From NCBI RefSeq assembly GCF_900100955.1, contig NZ_FNCC01000006.1, positions 186,001 through 250,000 on the forward strand: a stretch of DNA of 64,000 nucleotides. Reading direction: 5' to 3'. The notes under the pieces were generated by a model. The model searched no databases. It was not told the DNA's origin and saw only the letters and a program-made list of their open reading frames with translations. The DNA is from Lentzea fradiae (GTDB lineage: Bacteria; Actinomycetota; Actinomycetes; Mycobacteriales; Pseudonocardiaceae). Below, piece after piece: positions 28,901-36,206 of the stretch; position 1 is the stretch's first letter; the number at the start of each line of letters is the position of its first letter. Position numbers and translations under genes: made by a program.

Positions 28901-30447
28901 GCCGCCGTACTTCCCGCACGACCCCGACCGGCGTGCTTTCCCGTTGGCGGTACGGCACTTCAGCGCTCGCCGAACAGCTGCACACCGGCAGCCACACGAT
29001 CTCGTTCGGCTACGACGCCGCAGGCCGCGAGACCGCCCGCACCGTCGACGCGCTGACCGCCATCACCCGCGGCTGGGTCGGCGAACGCCTCGACACGCAG
29101 GCAGTCGCGGTGCACGACGTCGAGGTGCAGCGCCGCCGTTACCACTACGACCGGGCCGGAACCGTTGTCGGCGTCGACGACCTGCTCGCCGGCGACCGCC
29201 GGATGGCGCTGGACGACGGCTCCCGCATCACCGAGGTCACCGGCCCCGGCTGGCACGAGCGTTATGCCTACGACGCGACCGGCAACATCACCAGCGCCGT
29301 GTGGCCCGGCGGTGGCGAAGCGCAGGGCCCGCGCCAGTACGCGGGCGCGGCGTTGATGGCGGCCGGCAACATCCGCTACCGGTACGACGACCAAGGCCGC
29401 GTGGTCCAGCGGCAGCGCAAACGCCTGTCCGCCAAGCCCGACACGTGGCACTACACCTGGGACGCGGACGACCGCCTGGTCGAGGTCGTCACCCCGGACG
29501 GCGTGCGCTGGCGCTACCTCTACGACCCGCTCGGCCGTCGCATCGCCAAGCTACGCGCCGATGGTCTTGAACGCGTCGACTTCTGCTGGGACGGCCTGGT
29601 CGTCGCCGAGCAGATCACCACGGCAGGCACCGCGACGACGTGGGACTGGGAACCGGGCACGTTCAACCCGATCTGCCAGACCGAACGCGTGCGCGGCGCG
29701 GACCAGGCGTGGTTCGACCGCGAGTTCCACTCGATCGTCACGGACCTGGTCGGCGCGGTCTCCGAACTGGTGTCCGCCGACGGCACAGTGGCGTGGCGCC
29801 GCCAGGCCAACATCTGGGGCGCTTCCCGGGGTGCGGCTCCGACGCCGTTGCGCTTCCCCGGCCAGTACTACGACGCCGAGTCCGGCCTGCACTACAACAA
29901 CGCCCGCTACTACGACCCGGAGACCGGCCGCTATACGTCGATCGACCCGCTGGGGCTGGCACCCGCGCCGAACCCGCAGGCGTACGTGCCGAACCCGTTG
30001 TCCGCGACCGACCCGATGGGCATGTCGCCGTGTCGCACGTTCTACAGCGTGCAAGGTCCGTCCGACGCCGATCGTCTGCTGAACCACGGCGGCGAACCGT
30101 GGCCGTCCGGCGTCGATCCTCAGGGCCGCCCGCGTTCGGAGCTCGGCGAAGGTCTGTACGCCTGGGAGAACCGGGCGCAGGCCGAGCGGTATCTGGAGAA
30201 CGTGAGCGGCAGGCCGGGTGGACCGTCCGACTTGGAGATCATCGAGCACCGGATCCGGGGCGAGGACTACGACAACCTGCGGCACGCCGACATGACCACA
30301 ATGGACGATGACGCGGCCACTGACCTGTGGAACTCGGGCGGCAACCACGACTACGATCACGTCACGCGCGGAACGGGCCGTTACGGCAACGAGCACTACT
30401 TCCGCGGCTCGGTGTTCCACCTGTTCACCAACACCAGGAGCACGTGA
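25903..30447 (+). CDS. RHS-repeat polymorphic toxin with WXG-like N-terminus and C-terminal toxin domain
   Basis: The product has 1514 residues. Residues 60-250 are helical and contain SGWTGATADAYRAS (WTG at 123-125), a WXG100-like unit seen at the head of T7SS-delivered toxins. Residues 268-372 are a Ser/Thr/Pro linker. About 380-460 is the DUF6531 N-terminal RHS segment (DPIDVASGEMVLGQSDVELPG). About 460-1350 holds many YD repeats and ends with the RHS core (RYYDPETGRYTSIDPLGLA). Residues 1377-1514 are the variable toxin, starting CRTFYSVQG. That tail has GEGLYAWENRAQAERYLE, reminiscent of ADP-ribosyltransferase folds, and the charged HDYDHVTRGTGRYGNEHYF; its activity is unproven. The stop overlaps the candidate immunity gene. 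Confidence 0.92.
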   Translation: MSNPLVAQRQDSTTGVTGIGILESVNDVKSGIESGSWLEAGLGLAGAGMEALGLITDPVGTLLSYAVSWLMEHVKPLSDALDWLAGDPDTIASYAATWRNVSAAIGTATQDFTREVETGTSGWTGATADAYRASAKAEAEHLAGAADAAGTVGTVVEVVGVLVGVVRETVRDLIAECIATLIARIPRWIAEIAGTLGIGTAAVLPEAIALIAKWVRRISEFIQKLVRSIGKLQPLLKKLDEIWAAIKKGLGSLRRGAKGVDGVHAPDGVRPSSVDAPGTPHSLPGTTSPSGTTSPSSAPDTTSPSSTTSPSSTSSATSSSPTSSSPPSSSPDATSPSGNSSSSSSPGSAKPGSSPDADSPSRPDNPDTTRAQEPNRVCENDPIDVASGEMVLGQSDVELPGVLPLVVRRTHVSSYTAGTVFGRSWASSLSQRVEADAKGLVFVADDGMILVYPNPQATEVLPVTGPRWPLSRTSSGYLVQRTDNGQKLHFADTGHLEAITDRGDHHRIDFERHPSGDLKAVRHSGGYHVDVDTEGGRITELRLRNPETGEGTTLVKYRYDHNGNLFAVFNSSGQALTFDYDADGRIVRWIDRNGGWYRYRYDAQGRCTANEGADGFLDGSFEYEQGVTRFTDALGNVTKYVISRRGQILATTDPLGNTTTQEWNERDQLVSKTDPLGRTDRYEYDERGNLTVWTRADGTQLRAEHDDNGRPLVTIDPDGAIWRRTYDEAGRVTSVTGPTGELTRCEYDELGQLAAVTDPLGRVRRTESNRLGLPVQEIDPDGRITRYHRDHFGRVTTIIEPGGRVTKLTWTVEGKLLSRTGGDGATEVWRYDGEGNQVEYRDATGRFSTETATHFDLPRTRTFPDGSRLVFSYDKLLRLTSVTNAHNQVWRYEYDAAGRLVAEHDFNGRTIRYRRDAAGQLVGKVNGRGEEIAYLRDNVGKVRERRFGDVVETFEYDPVGRLIRARNRDADVVLRRDPLGRVLEESVNGRGVLSTFDAIGRRTSRTTPTGVLSRWRYGTSALAEQLHTGSHTISFGYDAAGRETARTVDALTAITRGWVGERLDTQAVAVHDVEVQRRRYHYDRAGTVVGVDDLLAGDRRMALDDGSRITEVTGPGWHERYAYDATGNITSAVWPGGGEAQGPRQYAGAALMAAGNIRYRYDDQGRVVQRQRKRLSAKPDTWHYTWDADDRLVEVVTPDGVRWRYLYDPLGRRIAKLRADGLERVDFCWDGLVVAEQITTAGTATTWDWEPGTFNPICQTERVRGADQAWFDREFHSIVTDLVGAVSELVSADGTVAWRRQANIWGASRGAAPTPLRFPGQYYDAESGLHYNNARYYDPETGRYTSIDPLGLAPAPNPQAYVPNPLSATDPMGMSPCRTFYSVQGPSDADRLLNHGGEPWPSGVDPQGRPRSELGEGLYAWENRAQAERYLENVSGRPGGPSDLEIIEHRIRGEDYDNLRHADMTTMDDDAATDLWNSGGNHDYDHVTRGTGRYGNEHYFRGSVFHLFTNTRST

Positions 30448-30836
30448 TGTTCGATGGCCGCACCGGTGAGTTCGTGCTGAAGCGGCAAAAGGGCGGCGTC
30501 GGGTACTTCGGGCAGGTCCGGGTGCGAGTGGTCGCCGGGGTGGAACCTGTCGTGTGGCAGGTGGATCCGGCGGATTCCTCGTCGTTGCAGCCGGGGACCG
30601 ACCACGAGCTCGTCGCGGCCGCGCTGGCCGGGGTGGCTGACGGGCTGCGGCTGGTGGCCGAGGCAGGAGTGGACGTCACCGGGTGGTCGGCCGAGGTGGT
30701 GCACGTGCAGCTGAACTTCACGGACATCGAGGAGTCAGCGGTGCGGGCGGCGGGTGCGCTGGCGGTCGGCGACGCGTTCGAGGTGGGGATGGAGCCGGTC
30801 TTCGACGGCGGATGGACGGCCCGGCTGGCGGGCTGA
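30447..30836 (+). CDS. Candidate immunity protein resembling EF-G domain IV
   Basis: The 129-residue soluble protein starts at an ATG sharing one base with the RHS stop (TGATG), the standard place for an immunity gene. Its order of motifs follows elongation factor G domain IV: KGGVGYFGQVRV (16-27) for GG-GQYGHV, ELVAAALAGVADGL (54-67) for the helix PAVDKGI, GWSAEVVHVQL (79-89) for GYPVVDMGIRL, and DIEESAVRAAGALAVGDAF (93-111) for [21 protein letters not shown]. GTP-binding and other EF-G domains are absent. I infer immunity from position and the fold from pattern; neither has been computed. Confidence 0.8.
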   Translation: MFDGRTGEFVLKRQKGGVGYFGQVRVRVVAGVEPVVWQVDPADSSSLQPGTDHELVAAALAGVADGLRLVAEAGVDVTGWSAEVVHVQLNFTDIEESAVRAAGALAVGDAFEVGMEPVFDGGWTARLAG

Positions 30837-30866
30837 ACGCCTGCGGCGCGGTGGACGCCGATGCTG

Positions 30867-31251
30867 TCACCTCGGTGCGAACACGACGCTCACCGGCGCG
30901 GATGCCTCGCCACCCCCGGTGTCCTGCACGAAGAGGACCATCACCGCGAGGAAGACGAGCAACAAGAGGACGCCCACCAGCGCGATGATCCGGCCTCGGC
31001 GCGAGCCGGCGCCGCGACGGTCCCCCACCTCCGCCACTGCCGGCGGCGACGCCACGGACAGCCCGGCGTCCTCTGGCGATCTTCCCGGACTTGCGCAGCC
31101 TCGACAGCAACGGATACATCGCGCCCTCGCTCGCCGTCAGCCGCAGCTCGTCGCTGATCCGGCGGAGCAGCTCCGTGCTGTACATCTCGCGCTCCGCGAC
31201 CAGCGCGAGCACGCAGTACTCGAGCGTGCCGCGCAGCAGTGCCGTCGTCAC
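30867..31251 (-). pseudogene. Broken PadR-family regulator with membrane-segment tail
   Basis: From GTG 31251 the strand reads as a normal PadR start: VTTALLRGTLEYCVLALVAEREMYSTELLRRIS, then MYPLLSRLRKSGKI. After that the frame dissolves into Gly/Arg-rich sequence instead of the expected W...PPRRYY wing. In another frame the reading resumes as DAGLSVASPPAVAEVGD and ends in a membrane helix (IIALVGVLLLLVFLAVMVLFV). A frameshift or internal deletion has probably joined the regulator's N-terminal half to a C-terminal membrane part. A sequencing error cannot be excluded. Confidence 0.6.
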
Positions 31252-31345
31252 CGGCTCCTCAGCCACGCCATACACGGTGGCTTGCGACGCAAGGGGTGTC
31301 GCCGTGGGGGTGGTCCGGCGTCGCCCGATCAGGTTCGGTGCCGCG

Positions 31346-31576
31346 CTACCGCGACAGCGTCCGCAGGTCCTCGAACGCCTGCAGCAGGTGTGCGTCCAGG
31401 CCGGTGGAGGGCTCGGCGAGCCACCGCGGGACCGCGTGGTGGCAGGCGGCCCAGCCGGTGCGGGCGGCCAGGACCGCGAGGCCGTCGGGGACGCCACGGT
31501 CACGCAGGCCGCGCACGACGACCTCGATCAAGCCGTCGTGCTTGGCCAGCTCCCGTTCGCGCAGCGCCGGGGTCAC
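31346..31576 (-). pseudogene. C-terminal remnant of a TetR-family regulator
   Basis: The 76-residue segment ALRERELAKHDGLIEVVVRGLRDRGV, ARTGWAACHHAVPRWLAEPS and LLQAFEDLRTLSR is a typical end of a TetR-type regulator (ligand domain helices 8-10). The DNA-binding N-terminal half is missing: the reading frame upstream meets the end of the response-regulator gene within about 70 bases. It is therefore a 5'-truncated remnant. It lies between two other damaged or re-arranged stretches. Confidence 0.65.
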
Positions 31577-31640
31577 GGCGACTACTTCACCGCCGAGGCC
31601 GGCGCACGGGCCGACGAGGTCTGGCGCCGGGCCTGACGCG

Positions 31641-32297
31641 TCATCTCGCCCCGGTGCCTTCGAGGTAGCGCAGCACGGCCGTCACCCGCCGGTCCGCGCG
31701 GTCGTCCGGGGTGAGGTCGAGCTTCGCGAAGATGTTGCGGATGTGCTTGTGCACGCCGCCTTCGGTGACGCAGAGCTTCTCGGCGATGGCGGCGTTGCCG
31801 AGCCCTTCCGCCATCAGCGCGAGGACCTCCCGCTCCCGCGGGCTCAACCGGCCGAGGGCGCTGGTGTGCGGGTTGCGGGCCAGCAGCTGGCCGACGACCT
31901 CGGGGTCCACGGCGGTGCCGCCGCCCGCCACCCGGTGCAGGGCGGTGAGGAACTCGTCGACCCGGCCGACCCGTTCCTTCAGCAGGTAGCCGAGGCGATT
32001 GGCGCCGCCGGTCAGCAGCTCGGTGGCGAACGCCTGTTCCACGTACGCCGAGAGCACGAGCACCGCCAGGCCGGGGCGGCGGCGTCGTGCCTCGACGGCC
32101 GCCACGATGCCCTCGTCGGTGTGCGTGGGCGGCATCCGCACGTCGACGATGGCGACGTCCGGTTCGTGCTCGGTCACGGCGGCCAGGAACGAGCCAGGAG
32201 TGTCGGCGGTCGCCACCACGTCGAGCGACTCGGCGCGCAGCAGCAACGCCAGACCCTCGCGCAGCAACGGGTCGTCCTCCGCGATCACGATCCGCAC
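31641..32297 (-). CDS. NarL/LuxR-family response regulator
   Basis: The protein has 218 residues. The receiver domain (1-120) has the acidic pocket EDD (8-10), the phospho-accepting Asp in IVDVRMPP and Lys in LLKERV. The LuxR-type HTH (150-205) reads LSPREREVLALMAEGLGNAAIAEKLCVTEGGVHKHIRNIFAKLDL. It is encoded immediately after its sensor kinase with a 13-base overlap, so the two form one unit. The neighbouring divergent serine hydrolase genes are plausible targets, but no binding site can be assigned. Confidence 0.93.
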   Translation of the reverse strand: MRIVIAEDDPLLREGLALLLRAESLDVVATADTPGSFLAAVTEHEPDVAIVDVRMPPTHTDEGIVAAVEARRRRPGLAVLVLSAYVEQAFATELLTGGANRLGYLLKERVGRVDEFLTALHRVAGGGTAVDPEVVGQLLARNPHTSALGRLSPREREVLALMAEGLGNAAIAEKLCVTEGGVHKHIRNIFAKLDLTPDDRADRRVTAVLRYLEGTGAR

Positions 32298-33496
32298 GGC
32301 AGCTCCACTCGCATCGTCGTCGGTCCTCCCGACGGGCTGTCCAAGGTGAACCGGCCGTCGTACGCCTCCACCCGGCGGCGGATGCCGGCCAGACCCGACC
32401 CGCCGGTCTCGTCCGCGCCGCCCTTGCCGTCGTCGGTGATCCGCAGCCGCAGCCGGTCACCCGCTCCGGCCACCTCGACCACCGCCCGTGTGGCGCCGCT
32501 GTGCTTCGTGATGTTGGACAACGCCTCGGCCACCACGAAGTACGCGGTGGCCTCGACCGAGACCGCGCACCGGCCGGGGACGTCCACCACCATCTCGCAC
32601 GGCACCGCGCAGCTGGTCGCGAGGCCCGTCAGGGCGCCGGAGAGCCCGCGGTCGGCCAGCACCGGCGGGAGGATGCTCCTGGCGACCGCGCGCAGTTCGG
32701 ACAGCGCCTGCTCGGCGGCGTCCTGGGCGCGGTCGAGGGCGGCGTGCGCGGCGGCGGGATCGCGGTCCACGGCCCGCCGGACGGCGCCGAGCAGCACGTT
32801 CACCGCGACGAGCCGGTTCTGCGTGCCGTCGTGCAACGACCGCTCGATGCGGCGCAGCTCGGCGGCGTGCGCGTCCAGGGCGGCGGCACGGGTCGCGGTC
32901 AGCTCGGCGATCCGCAACGAGAGGTCGGCACCCGCGGGCGGCGCCAGCAGCTGGCGTCCCGGCCACTCCTGCAGCCGCACGAGCACCGGCCCCGCCACGA
33001 CGAGGAGGGCGGCGTAACCGAACCCGGTCAGGGCCACGCCGAGCGCGCTGGGCAGGTCGGTGACGGCCCAGAAGATGAGGTCGGGCCTGTTGTCCGACGG
33101 CGGAAGCCGGTGGTACCAGAGCGGGTACGTCAGGTTCTGCACCGTGTAAGCGGGCAGCGCGAGCCCGAGGAACCCCGCCGCCAGGCCGAGGGTGGTGTGC
33201 AGCGGGAGCCAGGCCAGCTCGCGCAGCACCGTCACGTCGCGCAGGGCGGCCCGCGCCGAGCGCGGCACCGGTCCGGGGTCAAGCACGCCGAGCCGCGCCC
33301 GTTCCCGGTTCGCGACCGATCGCAGCGCCTGCAACGCCGCTGGCAGCAGCAGAACGCCGACGCCCAGGAGGCCGAGCACTGCGACCACGCCGAGCACGAC
33401 GACGGCGGCCACCGCGAGCAACGCCGTGCCGAACCCGCCGACGAGGCGCACGACGACGTCGAGCGACGCCCGCAGACGCTCCCGGACCCGAGCCAT
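32285..33496 (-). CDS. Sensor histidine kinase (NarL-type partner)
   Basis: The protein has 403 residues. The N-terminal half contains four to five membrane helices (about 10-60, 95-120, 150-180) of the kind called the actinobacterial putative-sensor domain. A HisKA_3 dimerisation helix follows with the phosphorylated His in IERSLHDGTQNRLVAV, and then an HATPase with EALSNITKHSGATRA, RITDDGKGG and GSGLAGIRRRVEAYDGRF. It presumably senses a membrane or cell-wall signal. GTG or ATG near 33496 places the first helix normally. It is divergent from the serine hydrolase at 33637, with 140 bases between. Confidence 0.92.
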   Translation of the reverse strand: MARVRERLRASLDVVVRLVGGFGTALLAVAAVVVLGVVAVLGLLGVGVLLLPAALQALRSVANRERARLGVLDPGPVPRSARAALRDVTVLRELAWLPLHTTLGLAAGFLGLALPAYTVQNLTYPLWYHRLPPSDNRPDLIFWAVTDLPSALGVALTGFGYAALLVVAGPVLVRLQEWPGRQLLAPPAGADLSLRIAELTATRAAALDAHAAELRRIERSLHDGTQNRLVAVNVLLGAVRRAVDRDPAAAHAALDRAQDAAEQALSELRAVARSILPPVLADRGLSGALTGLATSCAVPCEMVVDVPGRCAVSVEATAYFVVAEALSNITKHSGATRAVVEVAGAGDRLRLRITDDGKGGADETGGSGLAGIRRRVEAYDGRFTLDSPSGGPTTMRVELPCGS

Positions 33497-33636
33497 GACA
33501 CCTCCCCGGCCGGGACCCTAACCGACCTCGGGGCCGCCGGAAGCCCTTGCGGCGGAAGAGGGGTGCCTCCTGCACCCCGGTTCGTCCAGCAGGCTGGATT
33601 GTTCGCCCGGACGGACGCGAACAGACTCCGGTTCTT

Positions 33637-34818
33637 GTGAAATCCCTTTCTTCTCAACCGAAACACGCGCGGTACCGCCGCGTGGTCGCCACCACGGCGG
33701 CCGTGCTGGCCGCGGCCGGTGCCCTCGTGTTCGTCCCCGCCGGTCAGGCGGAACCCCGTCCCGACGCTCTTCAGCAGGGCATCGACAAGCTCGTCGGCCC
33801 CGACCGGCACCCCGGCGCGCTGGCGGCGGTGCGCGACCGGCACGGCCGGACCCGGCACTACACGGCCGGGGCGGGCGACCTGCGCACCGGCGCGAAGGTG
33901 CCGGTGAACGGCAGGGTGCGGATCGGCAGCGCCAGCAAGATGTTCGCCGCCGTGCTCGTGCTGCAGCTCGCCGGTGAGGGCAAGGTGGACCTCGACGCGT
34001 CGGTCGAGCAGTACCTGCCCGGAATGGTGCACGGCAAGAACGTCGACGCCTCGAAGATCACGGTCCGCCAGCTGCTCCGGCACGACAGCGGCCTGCCCGA
34101 GTACACCGACGCGTTGTTCCCCCGCATCGAAACCCTGCTGGAGTACCGGGACGTCTACTTCGAGCCGCGGCAGCTGGTCGACCTGGCCAACGGCATGGAG
34201 GAAGGCCGTCCTTCCGGCGGCGGGTGGTCCTACAGCAACACGAACTACGTCCTGGCCGGTCTCATCGCCCAGCGGGTCACCGGACGCCCGTTCGACGAGT
34301 TGGTGACCACCAGGGTCATCCAGCGGATCGGCCTGCGCGACACCTACGCGCCCGCGGTCGGCGAACGCGACCTGCACGGCCGGCACGCGCGGGGCTATCA
34401 GCGCGACATGGCGACCGACGAGCTCGTCGACATCACGCGGATGGACCCGGGCTGGGGCTGGGCCGCGGGCCATCTGGTGTCCACTCCCGACGACCTCAAC
34501 ACGTTCCTGCGCGCACTGCTGGACGGGAAGCTGCTCGCACCGGCGCAGCTGGCCCAGATGCGCGACACGATCCCGCTGGACCCGGAGGCGCCCTCGGGCG
34601 CGGGCTACGGACTCGGCTTGTTCCGGCTGCCGTTGAGCTGCGGTGTGGTCGCGTGGGGCCACGGCGGCGACATCCAGGGCTACTCGACCGTCAACGGTGC
34701 CACCGAGGACGGCCGCACGGCCACCCTCGTCGTCACGTCGCTCAACGGTTCGGTGAAGGACAAGTCCGTCGCCGCCGACCGCAGCGCGCTGCTGGATGCC
34801 GCGCTGTGCAAGAGCTGA
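33637..34818 (+). CDS. Serine beta-lactamase-like hydrolase / D-Ala-D-Ala carboxypeptidase, copy 1
   Basis: The 393-residue exported protein has a signal peptide through GQA at about 38. The penicillin-binding fold shows SxxK as SASK (Ser 98, Lys 101), YxN as YSNTNY and the third box as HGG in WGHGGDIQGYS. It matches class C beta-lactamase-related family proteins, which include D-aminopeptidases and carboxypeptidases as well as esterases. The GTG start was chosen because it aligns with the second copy (MKSL vs MKGL), with the signal peptide right after it. It is a paralogue of the next gene. Confidence 0.87.
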   Translation: MKSLSSQPKHARYRRVVATTAAVLAAAGALVFVPAGQAEPRPDALQQGIDKLVGPDRHPGALAAVRDRHGRTRHYTAGAGDLRTGAKVPVNGRVRIGSASKMFAAVLVLQLAGEGKVDLDASVEQYLPGMVHGKNVDASKITVRQLLRHDSGLPEYTDALFPRIETLLEYRDVYFEPRQLVDLANGMEEGRPSGGGWSYSNTNYVLAGLIAQRVTGRPFDELVTTRVIQRIGLRDTYAPAVGERDLHGRHARGYQRDMATDELVDITRMDPGWGWAAGHLVSTPDDLNTFLRALLDGKLLAPAQLAQMRDTIPLDPEAPSGAGYGLGLFRLPLSCGVVAWGHGGDIQGYSTVNGATEDGRTATLVVTSLNGSVKDKSVAADRSALLDAALCKS

Positions 34819-34939
34819 CGACCATCGGGGTGGTGCTGGCTGTACCCCGGTTGGGCAGTGCGCGGGATCGTGCGGACGCGGGCGCCGCCGAAAGACTGTG
34901 CGTGTTCGCAAGTCAGTCCTATTTGGAGAGTGCGTCTTG

Positions 34940-36142
34940 TTGAAAGGTCTGAGAACCCGCACGGGTTCCGTGCGCGGGCGGCGTGGCGTGGTCGCCGCCG
35001 CGCTGGCGGCGGTGGCGGTCGCGAGCCTCGGGGCCGTCTCGGTCGCCTCGGCGGGTCCGTCGGACAAGCCGCGGCCCGGTCACGACAGGGCGTTGCAGGC
35101 GGAGCTCGAAGCCATCGTCAAGGACGGCTCGGTGCCCGGTGTGCTCATGTCGGTGCGCGACCGCAACGGCCGGGTCACCGACTACACCGCCGGTGTCGGC
35201 GACATCCGCACGAAGTCGAAGGTCCCGGTCGACGGCCACGTCCGGATCGCCAGCATCACCAAGATGTTCACCGCGGTGGCGACCCTGCAGCTGGCCGGGG
35301 AGGGCAAGCTCGCGCTCGACGACACCGTGGAGAAGCACCTGCCGGGCCTGATCAGGGGCACCGGTGACGGCGCGTCCGTCCACGGCGGGAACATGACGGT
35401 CCGGCAGCTGCTCAACCACACGAGCGGCATGACCTCCGAGATGCCGTTGCTGTCGCAGGGCATCCTGCCGGTCAAGGACCGGTACTTCGAGGCACGCGAG
35501 CTGCTGGACGCCTCGCTGACGCGGGAGCCCGCGTTCGCGCCCGGCCAGGAGCGGGTCTTCTCCTACAGCAACACCGGTTACATCACGCTGGGCCTGCTGG
35601 TGCAGAAGGTCACCGGCCGTCCCCTCGCCGAGGTGATCACCGAGAAGATCATCAAGCCGGCCGGGCTGAAGGAGACCTACTACCCCGGCCCCGGTGACCG
35701 CGAGATCCGCTCGCCGCACCCCCGCGGGTACCTGTTCGAGAAGACGGACAAGGGCGAGCCGATCCCCGGCAAGCTGGTCGACATCACTCGGTTCGACCCG
35801 TCGATCGCCGGTGCCGCCGGTCAGATGATCGCGACCCCCAGCGACATCAACAAGTTCCTCGTCGCGCTGGAGAGCCGGCTGCTCAAGCCGCGCGAGCTCG
35901 CAGAGATGCGCAAGACGGTGGAGACGGCCCTGTTCCCGGGGTGGCGGTACGGCCTCGGCGTCATCGAGATGAAGCTCAGCTGCGGGATCACGGCCTATGG
36001 CCACGGCGGTGACGCGGACGGCTTCCAGACCCGTGCCGCGATCACGCCCGACGGCCGCGCGGTCACCATCGCCGCCACCAACGACGAGGCGGGCGTGATG
36101 GAGGTGATCTCGGTCTTCGACAAGGCGCTGTGCGCCAAGTAA
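34940..36142 (+). CDS. Serine beta-lactamase-like hydrolase / D-Ala-D-Ala carboxypeptidase, copy 2
   Basis: The 400-residue protein is a tandem paralogue of the preceding gene. After a signal peptide ending near SVASA it has SITK as the SxxK box, YSNTGY as the YxN box and HGGDADGF as the third box. Four to five helices around LGLLVQKVTGRPLAEVI and the LVDITRFDPSIAGAAGQMIATPSDINKFL loop match copy 1. The start is taken as TTG 34940, giving MKGLRTRTGS, since no ATG or GTG precedes the signal peptide in frame; TTG 34937 is an alternative. GGAG lies upstream. It ends shortly before a strong hairpin. Confidence 0.86.
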   Translation: MKGLRTRTGSVRGRRGVVAAALAAVAVASLGAVSVASAGPSDKPRPGHDRALQAELEAIVKDGSVPGVLMSVRDRNGRVTDYTAGVGDIRTKSKVPVDGHVRIASITKMFTAVATLQLAGEGKLALDDTVEKHLPGLIRGTGDGASVHGGNMTVRQLLNHTSGMTSEMPLLSQGILPVKDRYFEARELLDASLTREPAFAPGQERVFSYSNTGYITLGLLVQKVTGRPLAEVITEKIIKPAGLKETYYPGPGDREIRSPHPRGYLFEKTDKGEPIPGKLVDITRFDPSIAGAAGQMIATPSDINKFLVALESRLLKPRELAEMRKTVETALFPGWRYGLGVIEMKLSCGITAYGHGGDADGFQTRAAITPDGRAVTIAATNDEAGVMEVISVFDKALCAK

Positions 36143-36164
36143 TGCCTTCCTGGGGTAAGGAAGG

Positions 36165-36190
36165 GCAGGCCGGGACTCGTCCCGGCCTGC
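36165..36190. terminator. Strong hairpin between convergent genes
   Basis: Perfect 12-bp arms GCAGGCCGGGAC/GTCCCGGCCTGC around two bases, with TTGCTTGC after it. It can end transcription from both the serine hydrolase and the oxidoreductase gene. Confidence 0.85.
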
Positions 36191-36206
36191 TTGCTTGCGT
36201 TTCCGG

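Noticed and set aside
27550..29950. Repeated DNA motifs in the RHS gene considered as a repeat array
   Set aside because: They reflect degenerate YD repeats in the protein and show no exact unit length at DNA level.
34826..34849. CGGGGT...ACCCCG hairpin between the two serine hydrolases
   Set aside because: Six-base arms with a 12-base loop are too weak to call a terminator in this GC content.
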